Part shown: positions 39,001-44,904 of the stretch, in pieces
Position numbering within the stretch: the stretch's first letter is position 1
Layout: every line of letters begins with the position of its first letter
DNA from: Lonicera japonica
Taxonomy: Eukaryota > Streptophyta > Magnoliopsida > Dipsacales > Caprifoliaceae
NCBI GenBank assembly: GCA_021464415.1
Contig: CM038467.1
Location: 31,241,248 to 31,305,247 of the forward strand
Direction: 5' to 3'
DNA length: 64,000 nt
The notes under the pieces: model-generated
The model's input: the letters and a program-made list of their open reading frames with translations, nothing else
Databases searched by the model: none
Told to the model about the DNA's origin: nothing
Program-made: the position numbers and the translations under genes

Positions 39001-39460
39001 TGAAATTACCATTTTAAACTCCGGGAGAATAAATAAAACCAAACACATTTTTCATTCAGAGTTCAGCAATAAGAGCTTTACCGGTGCCCATAAATGGAAC
39101 GAAATCCTCAACCGTCACTTCAACCCCCATTTCGGCGAACACATCGACGGCAGCCAACCGCGACGGCTCTTCGCTGTTGCAGAGAACTCCGTCCATATCA
39201 AACAGCACAGCGGACACCTTCCCCCACTCGCTTCCAGTCTCCGGTACATTCTTCTCCTCCAATTTCACGCACGGCCTGAACGACGCGCTCCCAGGGCGCG
39301 TGAAAGCCACGTACTTCGACCGCCATGGAGCTATGGGGCTTGCTTTCAATGCTGTCCTCGAATTGAGAAAAAAGCTTGTGAGTAGTGATTGAGAAGAAGG
39401 AGATGATGATGAAGATGAAGATGGAGCAGAAGGTGAAGGAGTGATTGATCTCAATGCCAT
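1..39460 (-). CDS. SOQ1: SOQ1, thylakoid HAD-thioredoxin-NHL protein (26 exons, 3' end outside window)
   Basis: The spliced product matches SUPPRESSOR OF QUENCHING 1, known in Arabidopsis as a thylakoid membrane protein whose lumenal thioredoxin-like and NHL parts prevent a slow photoprotective antenna quenching (qH). Exons in transcript order: 39082-39460, 37561-37661, 37360-37416, 37166-37260, 36539-36638, 35628-35686, 34613-34737, 33932-34061, 30835-30922, 20039-20117, 19540-19600, 19249-19324, 17944-18054, 17163-17258, 10075-10197, 8977-9174, 8207-8311, 8058-8122, 7600-7693, 7282-7439, 6123-6172, 5913-6034, 5365-5472, 2045-2137, 624-660, 1-28. Codon phase is continuous through every junction, giving about 912 residues with no stop. 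All introns are GT-AG except intron 19 (GC-AG). I chose the ATG at 39458-39460 because a Ser/Pro-rich transit-like leader follows; an in-frame ATG 48 codons upstream (39604) is probably 5' UTR. The last residues of the protein lie beyond position 1. Confidence 0.95.
149..376 (+). repeat. SINE-like dispersed repeat, copy 1 (SOQ1 intron 25)
   Basis: It shares a head (GCACACT...TGTGCAATATT...ACCTAGTAATT) and a tail (CTCTCACTT...ATAGTAATAG) with the copies at 34129-34348 and 5561-5826. Inside is a tRNA-like module: an A-box-like TTAATTGGTTAAGTTGC and a B-box-like AGGTTCATATCCC. The copies are diverged. I infer a SINE-like or other small non-autonomous element; a true tRNA gene is excluded because no cloverleaf can be drawn. 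Confidence 0.45.
1358..1630 (-). pseudogene. LINE reverse transcriptase relic (SOQ1 intron 24)
   Basis: Minus-strand frames contain LIADEVLQ, then [18 protein letters not shown], and in another frame [13 protein letters not shown]. The second resembles the palm motif of plant L1-type reverse transcriptases (FEKAYD-x-V-x-W-x-F-L), the third the downstream (S)KGGRLTL(V/I) segment. The central catalytic FADD region is missing, so the fragment is internally deleted as well as frameshifted. The rest of intron 24 (661-1357 and 1631-2044) shows nothing recognisable. Confidence 0.6.
2426..2444 (+). repeat. Poly-G tract of 19 bases
   Basis: An uninterrupted run of G in SOQ1 intron 23, preceded by GGGGTT and followed by CGGCG. 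It would be poly-C in the transcript. Its length may be uncertain because such runs are prone to sequencing error. Confidence 0.9.
3712..4054 (-). repeat. 3' LTR of the Gypsy-type relic
   Basis: 343 bp, TG...CA bounded. It carries a 17-bp extra segment near 3927 compared with the other LTR. Confidence 0.8.
4058..4145. repeat. Inverted repeat arm 1 (within the gag relic)
   Basis: These 88 bases are repeated in inverted orientation at 5137-5224, just outside the 5' LTR, with about two mismatches by eye. Both arms encode the NPWDLDNF...MTALELNY end of the gag remnant. Confidence 0.85.
4069..4749 (-). pseudogene. Gypsy gag remnant, one stop codon
   Basis: An ATG at 4749 opens a Gln-rich coiled-coil-like N-terminal part (about 124 residues) ending at a TGA near 4375. 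The same frame then continues with [20 protein letters not shown], followed by [19 protein letters not shown] and a WWQQ motif, the retrotransposon gag domain of plant Ty3/Gypsy elements. The TGA is probably a mutated Arg or similar codon. The frame ends after MTALELNY, where the rest of gag-pol should follow. Confidence 0.8.
4795..5120 (-). repeat. 5' LTR of the Gypsy-type relic
   Basis: 326 bp, TG...CA bounded; it starts and ends with the same sequence as 3712-4054 and abuts the primer-binding site at 4783-4794. Confidence 0.8.
5137..5224. repeat. Inverted repeat arm 2 (outside the element)
   Basis: Reverse complement of 4058-4145, lying 16 bp beyond the 5' LTR. It is an internal gag fragment placed outside the LTR in opposite orientation. 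Confidence 0.85.
5561..5826 (-). repeat. SINE-like dispersed repeat, copy 3 (SOQ1 intron 22)
   Basis: On the minus strand it has a head with GCACCCTCGATGCGAGTGCA, the best tRNA-like module of the family (TAGTTGAGTGGTTATGGC as A box, GGTCTCAAACC as B box), a shared AAGGGTAATTTGGTAATTTC and the tail CCCTCACACTTAATATAATA. Its relation to copies 1 and 2 is clear at both ends. Confidence 0.5.
7598..7599 (-). other. Non-canonical GC splice donor of SOQ1 intron 19
   Basis: Exon 19 ends ACTCAG and the intron begins GCAAGA, the typical context of rare GC-AG introns. The acceptor TTTCAG lies at 7440-7445. Only this junction keeps the phase between exons 19 and 20, and no nearby GT gives a continuous frame. 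Confidence 0.85.
8914..8970. repeat. Compound microsatellite next to SOQ1 exon 16 donor
   Basis: A (TG)n block, an alternating purine-pyrimidine ACGCGCGCACGCGCACA block (8934-8950) and ten GA units (8951-8970) follow one another and end 6 bp from the exon 16 splice donor (8975-8976). Confidence 0.9.
10075..19600 (-). CDS. SOQ1: SOQ1 exons 11-15: thioredoxin-like domain
   Basis: Exons 19540-19600, 19249-19324, 17944-18054, 17163-17258 and 10075-10197 encode a TlpA/thioredoxin-like fold. The redox motif is WTYCCINC (C466 and C469 form CxxC) in exon 13. Exon 14 carries [17 protein letters not shown] and exon 15 the cis-proline segment [14 protein letters not shown]. The atypical CINC, in place of CGPC, is characteristic of SOQ1, so it is not decay. 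Splice phases are consistent throughout. Intron 13 (17259-17943) shows nothing recognisable. Intron 14 (10198-17162) contains a full Copia element and a hAT-like MITE. Confidence 0.95.
10697..11087. mobile_element. hAT-like MITE with GGGTGTGTTTGA ends (SOQ1 intron 14)
   Basis: It begins GGGTGTGTTTGATTGGCAGC and ends with the near complement GCTGTCAAACACACCC. No transposase is present. A/T-rich flanks give only an imperfect target duplication. These ends are typical of plant hAT-derived MITEs. Confidence 0.65.
11430..11458. repeat. Long direct repeat flanking Copia-1, left copy
   Basis: The segment containing CATATAATGATTCATGAGTG and then AATGTTG recurs at 16808-16835 on the far side of the element with a single substitution (A/T). 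The family-typical target duplication is 5 bp. Confidence 0.85.
11455..11712 (+). repeat. 5' LTR of Copia-1
   Basis: It ends CTTTTCTACA directly before the primer-binding site. Its 5' end lacks the TGTCAGAGAA seen in the 3' LTR, so the exact start is uncertain by a few bases. Confidence 0.88.
12412..16535 (+). pseudogene. Copia-1 gag-pol, three stop codons and a 3' frameshift
   Basis: One frame runs from the ATG at 12412 and is interrupted by TAA (12784-12786), TGA (13873-13875) and TAA (14275-14277). Order: Copia gag, a degenerate zinc knuckle (CAYCHE...), protease with [10 protein letters not shown], the LWHSRLGH pre-integrase segment, integrase with [13 protein letters not shown] and AESKHR, reverse transcriptase with [10 protein letters not shown], and RNase H with YSDSDWAG. 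A one-base frame change near 16480 diverts the last ~18 codons; in the corrected frame the protein ends [10 protein letters not shown] at the TAA 16533-16535, just before the polypurine tract. Uncorrected, the frame runs into the LTR (16635). Confidence 0.92.
16549..16807 (+). repeat. 3' LTR of Copia-1
   Basis: 259 bp from TGTCAGAGAATATTGG to TTTTCTACA, directly after the polypurine tract. Confidence 0.92.
16808..16835. repeat. Long direct repeat flanking Copia-1, right copy
   Basis: 28 bp directly after the 3' LTR, matching 11431-11458 with one substitution. It continues into host sequence TCAATTGTG. Confidence 0.85.
18281..18941. mobile_element. hAT-like non-autonomous element with TAGGGGTGT ends (SOQ1 intron 12)
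   Basis: Starts TAGGGGTGTTAAGG and ends CGAAACACCCTAA. Inside near both ends are AAACCGAACCGAA-type motifs, a hallmark of a widespread plant hAT MITE group. No transposase frame; the target duplication is not clear. Confidence 0.55.
19707..19990. mobile_element. hAT-like MITE with long terminal inverted repeats (SOQ1 intron 10)
   Basis: Starts TAAGAGTGTGTTTGAC and ends CAAACGTACCCTTA. About 100 bp of each end is imperfectly complementary (for example AGAAGTTGGAGAAGAAGATG against the far arm's AGAAGTTGGAAAAAGAGGTG read in complement). Flanks share AATGC, suggesting a decayed 8-bp target duplication. Confidence 0.6.
20039..34061 (-). CDS. SOQ1: SOQ1 exons 8-10: linker and transmembrane anchor
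   Basis: Exon 8 (33932-34061) encodes a variable Ser/Thr/Gln-rich linker. It must extend past an early GTAAGT to the donor at 33930-33931 for the frame to join exon 9. Exon 9 (30835-30922) carries the conserved [18 protein letters not shown] segment and the hydrophobic stretch at about residues 359-377, the presumed single thylakoid-spanning helix that separates the stromal HAD from the lumenal domains. Exon 10 (20039-20117) continues with [17 protein letters not shown]. Exons 9 and 10 are separated by 10.7 kb because a nested pair of Copia elements sits in intron 9. Intron 8 (30923-33931) holds no recognisable gene, only short palindromes near 32.83 and 32.96 kb. Confidence 0.9.
20612..20792 (-). 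repeat. 3' LTR of Copia-A
   Basis: 181 bp, TG...CA, flanked by GTTAT; three differences from 30635-30815. Confidence 0.96.
22112..22116. repeat. Target site duplication AAGCC of Copia-B
   Basis: AAGCC here is repeated at 27234-27238 on the other side of element B; both copies derive from the reverse transcriptase region of element A. Confidence 0.95.
22117..22271 (-). repeat. 3' LTR of Copia-B
   Basis: 155 bp, TG...CA, identical by eye to 27079-27233. Confidence 0.97.
22279..26423 (-). pseudogene. Copia-B gag-pol, one 1-bp frameshift
   Basis: The ATG is at 26421-26423. Order: gag, zinc knuckle [14 protein letters not shown], protease [11 protein letters not shown], pre-integrase [14 protein letters not shown], integrase with [15 protein letters not shown] and AERKNRH, reverse transcriptase with [13 protein letters not shown], RNase H with FSDADWAG, ending [12 protein letters not shown] at 22279. 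The only defect I see is a missing C in the CCGG at about 22902-22905, which shifts frame between reverse transcriptase and RNase H. All catalytic motifs look intact. If that base is an assembly error, the element would be coding-complete. Confidence 0.95.
26424..27066 (-). other. Leader region of Copia-B
   Basis: Non-coding leader between primer-binding site and gag. It contains a CG-rich block (about 26815-26885) with repeated CACGCGCC and GGCGCGTG motifs able to pair, and two 30-bp tandem repeats (27007-27036, 27037-27066) beside the primer-binding site. Confidence 0.7.
27079..27233 (-). repeat. 5' LTR of Copia-B
   Basis: 155 bp, TG...CA, adjoining the primer-binding site at 27067-27078. 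Confidence 0.97.
30066..30622 (-). other. Leader region of Copia-A
   Basis: Like the leader of B, it has a CG-rich block (about 30325-30400, CACGCGCGG and GGCGCGTGG motifs) and short tandem units (GGGTGGCGGCTAG-type, about 30521-30575) close to the primer-binding site. Confidence 0.65.
30635..30815 (-). repeat. 5' LTR of Copia-A
   Basis: 181 bp, TG...CA, followed on the right by the target duplication GTTAT and on the left by the primer-binding site. Confidence 0.96.
34129..34348 (+). repeat. SINE-like dispersed repeat, copy 2 (SOQ1 intron 7)
   Basis: Head GCACACTCGATATATGTGCA, B-box-like GGGTTCAAATC, shared GAAGGGTAATTTCGTAATTC, tail CCTCTCACTTACTGCATAGT. Clearly related to copies 1 and 3. 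Confidence 0.5.
34613..39460 (-). CDS. SOQ1: SOQ1 exons 1-7: transit peptide and HAD phosphatase domain
   Basis: Residues 1 to about 75 are Ser/Ala/Pro-rich with few acidic residues, as expected of a chloroplast transit peptide. The HAD fold follows: motif I DMDGV (D88 and D90, nucleophile and acid/base), motif II VASSAD (S191), motif III lysine K225 in NLKPAPD, and motif IV IEDALAG (E249, D250). All catalytic positions are present, so the domain looks competent; the family places it on the stromal side. Exon 7 has two in-phase donors nine bases apart; the distal one (next to GTACGT) is used here. Introns 1-5 (37662-39081, 37417-37560, 37261-37359, 36639-37165, 35687-36538) show no recognisable gene or complete element; intron 1 has two degenerate direct copies of a MITE-like end near 38423 and 38802. 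Confidence 0.93.
34797..35175. mobile_element. Long-hairpin MITE (SOQ1 intron 6)
   Basis: The two ends are inverted repeats of roughly 140 bp each (left arm TTAGGCTCCAAAGAGG, right arm complement TAGGCTCTAAAGAGGG), so the transcript could fold into one long hairpin. An 8-bp duplication AAATAACT flanks it (34789-34796 and 35176-35183), as for hAT-class elements. No coding capacity. Confidence 0.8.
35266..35525 (-). repeat. SINE-like dispersed repeat, copy 4, weaker match (SOQ1 intron 6)
   Basis: On the minus strand: GTGGTTTAGTGGTAGG (A-box-like), AGGTTCAGAACTTG (B-box-like), AGGGTTAATTTGGGAAAT and tail TCTCTTTCTATATTAATAGA. Its head matches the other copies only loosely. Confidence 0.35.
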
Positions 39461-39870
39461 TTTTTTCACTCCTCTCACTCTCTCTCTGGAAGTGCTTTCT
39501 CTCTCTAAAACTAAATCTGTTTGTGTGAGTGGCGGGGAAGGGATTTCTGTTGGATTAAAACCTGGTTGGACGGAATTGCCCCCGCAAATATTGGAGTATT
39601 GCATTCTACACCTTGCTTATTTTAAATTTAATTTATTAAGAATTTTGAAAAAACATGTGATTGTTTTAAGAGTCTTATAGATACAATAAAAATTGCGCTA
39701 TACATTGTGAGACACTTTGGATACTGTGTATATTACGTATACTATGAAAAATTACTCGAAAATTTTGACTCATTTCAAAATCTCGATTAATAGATTATAG
39801 AAAAACATTAGCTATTAGCATTTCAATATAATCAAAACACTTTTTCATTAATAAATCACATTTTGTTATC
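39461..39870 (-). promoter_or_regulatory. SOQ1 5' UTR and proximal upstream region
   Basis: Directly upstream of the SOQ1 start the transcript strand is GA-rich (GAGAGAGAGTGAGAGGAGTG type), a common plant 5' UTR feature. An in-frame ATG at 39604 sits in this stretch. I cannot place a convincing TATA box. Confidence 0.4.
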
Positions 39871-39872
39871 CA

Positions 39873-42100
39873 TTGGTAATTAAAAGTGGCAGCCACTGAT
39901 TTTTTTAGAGTGTTTTATTTTTTGGCCTCTATTTATATACACGTATTCTCTTTTAGCACCAAAAATTTATATTAATTCCCATTTTGACTTACAGTGCCAC
40001 TATGGGCTTAGGCCTCTTTTGATTCGTGGATTTGAGAACTTAGGAAAGAAAAGTCATTTGTTTGGTAAGTATAAATTCCGAAAATACTTTCTTGACTTAA
40101 GAGAAAGTAGGGAATAAAGTCATTCCTCTCAAAACTCATGAGATTTATTTTCCCTTGAGATTTTCCATCATTTATTACAAAAAATTTGGACGACAATACC
40201 TTACCTAAATACTTTCTATGCTCTACCAAATACAAGAAATGAAATTTGACATGAACTTTAGTTTTCCACCTCCATGAGAAAGACAATAGAATTAGTTTCC
40301 CTTCCGTGAACCAAACGAGACCTTATAGTATCTTGGATAATGCCAGCAGCGTTGATGAGTAACAAATGACAATATTACTATACATTATTTATATTACTAA
40401 AATAATTATTTATCCGTTATAATATAATATTATTTTAAAAAATTATAATATATATTTTTAAAATTGTATATTACTATAGTAGTAAGAATAATTTTTTGAC
40501 AAAAGTATCACCCTTATTACTATATATATATATATATATATATAATTGTAAATATTAAAAGGGTATTGTTATTAGGAGAGCAGTTGTGACGTTTGCCGGT
40601 GCAATATATTATGCTAAATAGAGCATAATATACAAGAATATAATGCATTAATTACTGTAACAATAATCATTTCAACTTTGACAATAACTTCGATCTCCTG
40701 TTAAAAACATTTTTATTTAAACAATTTTGTTTTCCGTTAAATTAATTACACATAATTATGTAAATGAAATTAACTGTAGTGTACATATTTAGTTTCTTAA
40801 TTAATCAACAAAGGATTGATAAAACAACCATGTTGATCGAATTCATAATATCCTTAGTACGAGAACAAGAAGGATATTAACTAAACGCATATCGTTGGCC
40901 ATGTTTCTAGAAAGTTAAGTTTAAATGGGGCGGTTAGTGGATTAAATGATTGATCCCCACTTATTAATTAGTTTAATTGGTAATCAAAAGTGACAGCCAA
41001 AATACTAAGGTTTGATTAGACTTACATGTGAAAAAACTCTCCAAAAGATTCGGGTTCTAACTTTAGATTAATTTTTCCTTAAAAATATTCATTACATCTA
41101 TATTTAGGGTTTACTACAAAGTGATGCCACTTTAAGCTTACATTGTCTTGCAAAATGGTAGCAGTCGTGATTACTAGCAAACGACAATATCAATACAAAT
41201 ATATAGTTAGACATATATATAATTGCAAATTAAATTGATTTTATTATCCGTAAAAATAAGGGTAATAATATTGACAGTCTATAAAAATATTTTAACATTC
41301 TAAAAATTTTTTTAATGACATTTTATATGAATTTTTTGGGACACTTTTTTGTCACTAATGATACTTTTTTAGTGTTAAAATACTTGTTTTGTGAAATGCT
41401 GATATTATTACCCAAAATAATATATAGTTGAGAAATGTTATTTTTAAAGCAGATTTGTCCTTTGTTAAAATAATTAAATATTTTTATTATTAATTAATAC
41501 TAAATTTTCATGTACACGCAATTTGCGTATTATTCAAATATAAATAATTTAATTAAATGATAAAAAATGAAAAACAAATCATTTAATTAGCCTTTCCATT
41601 AATTAATTTATTGTCAAAATAAATTGTCTTTTTTATGCCCAAAACAAAATTAACAAATGTAACTAATGAATTTGGACATGCGTGTTACTTGAGTAAAGTT
41701 TAAATTTTTTACCATTGAACAACAATACTTTAATTCTTTTTAACTATATAGTGCTTAAGAAAAAAGAAAAGAAAATTGATGTAATCACCATTTAATCATA
41801 TTTAATTTCTAGAAAATTAAGATAAATGGGACACTAGGATCAGTACAGTTATATAGTGATGTAATCGCCATTATTAGTTAGTTTAATTGGTAATTTTAAG
41901 TGCAAGTACTAATTAAGTTTTGATTCGACTTAATGCGGAAAAAATTTCAAAAAGCGGAAATATCATTATGTCCGTTATGGATTTATGACTACATTTTAAG
42001 TTTCCTCACTTTCCTGCCACTTTAGTGTCTCTGCTTGCATACATAATGCAATTGACGACTAAAATAATTGTATTGTTACATATAAGGTGCATTTTTCATA
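39873..42100 (+). repeat. Diverged tandem duplication upstream of SOQ1 (three units)
   Basis: Three segments share TTGGTAAT...AAGTG and following features; anchors lie at 39873, 40977 and 41887. Units 1 and 2 also share a GCCACT...GACAATAT stretch, units 2 and 3 the TTTCTAGAAA(G/A)TTAAG stretch. No coding content. Unit 1 is interrupted by the MITE at 40010-40325. Confidence 0.6.
40010..40325. mobile_element. MITE inside duplication unit 1, upstream of SOQ1
   Basis: Left end AGGCCTCTTTTGATTCGTGG, right end complement AAGGTCTCGTTTGGTTCACG. The homologous stretch in unit 2 (about 41125-41160) lacks it, giving an empty-site comparison. It lies about 550 bp upstream of the SOQ1 start codon. Confidence 0.65.
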
Positions 42101-42235
42101 CGGACCGATTCGTACATGCCGGTACTTTTAATAATGATTTTTCGTCTCGAATACATTGATGACATATTTTTAGCAACAAAAAATTGTTATTAAAAGTTCT
42201 GGTCCATACGGACCAGTTTGCATAGGAAATTTTCC
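42085..42235. mobile_element. Small inverted-repeat element (MITE-like)
   Basis: CATACGGACCGATTCGTAC and GGTACTTTTAATAATG on the left are answered by ATTAAAAGTTCTGG and CCATACGGACCAG on the right in inverted orientation. It resembles the GGACCG hairpin at 61156-61187. Confidence 0.5.
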
Positions 42236-42239
42236 AGTT

Positions 42240-44904
42240 ACATACATATATATAGTTAGAAATGTTTTTGTGAAAATAATTAATGAACTAAATTATTATA
42301 CAGTATGTTTTATAGTTGTAACATTAGTCTGATGAATGCTTTTGTGCTTTGAAAATAGTGTCTCGCTCATATAGTTAGTCTTCTTTTTTTTTCCAAGTCA
42401 TTTACACTTGGCTATCTCGCTAATAATTTTAAACTAACAAATCTATTTTTTTGAAACATTAGGGTTAGGTAATTCTTTCATCATAACGTAATTTCAGGTA
42501 CTATGCATATTATTTATCTCGTACTACGATGGTTACCATGCACTCTAGTTACCTTACTTTTTTTTTTTCCTAATATTTTTGTAAATAAAAAGTAGTTTTT
42601 GTGAGTTATCATTACTTAATATTTTGGTCAATTAACGATAATAAACATTTTAATCCCTTTAAACTATAAGAAAAAGAATTAAAATTATTTTCTGGTGTCA
42701 AATTAAGAGTTTATATTTAAGTTTCACATTTTTTGTTTTTTTTGTTTTATAGATACTTTAATTTAAGTATTTAACATAATCGATGGTTCATATATAGCCA
42801 ATTAAATTTGTCCACTACCAATAACAAGATTTTGTGTATAAATTATTTTAAGAAATATAAATTGTACTCTTAATTTTACATCACATTGAAAAAAAAATGT
42901 GCTCCAATGTATATTGGTATTCTTAATGTAATTTTGTAATTACCGGTACATACATACATATATATATATATATGTATATTATATTCTTAATCATGGAAAG
43001 GGTAATATTAAAAGTGTGCACCAATGTAACAGGAATACATTAGAGTACTCACTATTTCTAGTCTTAGTCTCAACATTTTTAATACTTTTAATGGGAGGCA
43101 ATTAATAGTGTTATATATATATATATATATACTCTTAATCATTAATAGGTAGGATAAAAGCGAGCTCCAAAAGAATAATAATGCCTTAATTGAAATATAT
43201 CGCTATTTATTTATACGCGCGTAAATATTTTATAAAAATGGTGTAATGTACAGTTCTACCTTTTCAATACTTTCAATGGGGCGGTAAATATTATTATTTA
43301 TTCTGATTCTTGATTAGGCTAAAAGGTGAGGTCTTCTTAAAATAGGACTCAATCATTTTTTTGAACCCTTCCTTTAATATGACTCAATCATTCCCATCAT
43401 TGATTTTGTTACACCTTTGAGATGAGAAGCCATTATTGTATATATGATGTGTTGTGTTACCATGGATTTTGTTTATTTAAATTGGGTTTTTTCACTTGGT
43501 TAAATGTTCATAAAATAGAATAACGTAGTTCATTGAGTAACGTATAATTTATTTTTGGGAAAAATAAATACATTCATGAATTTTACTTGCAGGTTAAACA
43601 AAAACATAAAATTGTTAGTTCGTAAAACAAGAAAATAAATATAATGTACAATATTTAAGAAAATAAAGAATACCTCAATAGATAAATAAGTTATAAGTTA
43701 ATTCATAAATTAATAAGTTATTAATTTATCGATTGTTTAATATTTGCCAAATTGGTTTCAAAAAAAATATTTGCTAAATTAATAGATTTTCCTTGGTCCC
43801 AAAACTATTAATTTATAAAGGTTTAAATGTATAGGGATAAATCTGGAACATCGATATTTTAAATCGAATACTTTGAATTTTGGGTCCAGACTAGAGGAAG
43901 GAAGTGTCTCTCTCTAGAGAGAAATCTGTTAAATAGAAGTTAATTCTTTTTTCATTAAAACGTTAGACTCCGATTAATAACAACATGAAAAAAGAAAATA
44001 AAAATAGTTGATTTGGTAAGAAGTTGAAAAATAAGTTGAGGCATGTGATAAGATGATCTCTATTTTATGCTCATTTTATTAGTAGATGTCTTCCGTCAGT
44101 CATAATTTTTTGTGAATTTTTTTTCTTCCTCTTTCCTTTTTCATGTTGTTATCAAACGGACTATATAATTGGCAACTTGGTCACCCAATAATAGTATATA
44201 TGCAATACAACAAGACTACCTGTAAATTACACTAAGAATATATATGTGTGAATACACTAACAGTATCTATAAATATTTTTACAAATACGATATAGCTTCA
44301 TTTGTATTTTTAAAAGTATTCTTCGAAATTATATGCAATGATCCATAATTGATATAATTTCTTAAAATAAAATTCAATAAAGAAAAGTGAGAATGTGCCT
44401 TGGATATTATCATTGGAGACGATGTTTTTTAGGTTATTTATGAATACACGATATGTGCAAACTAGAAAAAAATGTCTATAATACTTTATCATATATAATT
44501 AAAGGGCATTCACATACAAACCAGTGGGGATGCCGTAAGTTTCAATAAACAACGATAGCAACTCAAACTCGGTTCAAGTTTCTTTACTCCAAATATAGAA
44601 GTTACTACATTAAATGTAGGATGTTCACTTCCTTTTATTTTGGTACATGTAAAAAATTTCAAAAAAAATATTATATTAATTCCCCCTTACTCAAATTTCT
44701 GGATTAGCTAGTTATCCGTGCTAGTATATTTGGCAAAAGCCAAAAAAAAAAACCCATAAACAGTGTTAATTTTGCATTGATCAGTTATGAAATATTTCAT
44801 ATTTAGTTTTACATTTCCAAATAACTTTGTTTATTTTCGCTTTATCTATATTATTCTAATAATTTTACAAGTTTTACTTTATATCTGATTACAGTTAATC
44901 AACT
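42240..44904. other. AT-rich spacer without recognisable genes
   Basis: Very AT-rich with several (TA)n runs (for example 42957-42973 and 43111-43131). No frame with recognisable protein similarity. It precedes the serine-rich locus; CTTTATCTATATTATTC about 65 bp before its ATG could serve as a TATA region, but this is weak. Confidence 0.6.

Noticed and set aside
39461..39604. Upstream in-frame ATG adding 48 residues to SOQ1
   Set aside because: The extension has no transit-peptide character and would precede the MALRS start that fits the family; treated as 5' UTR.
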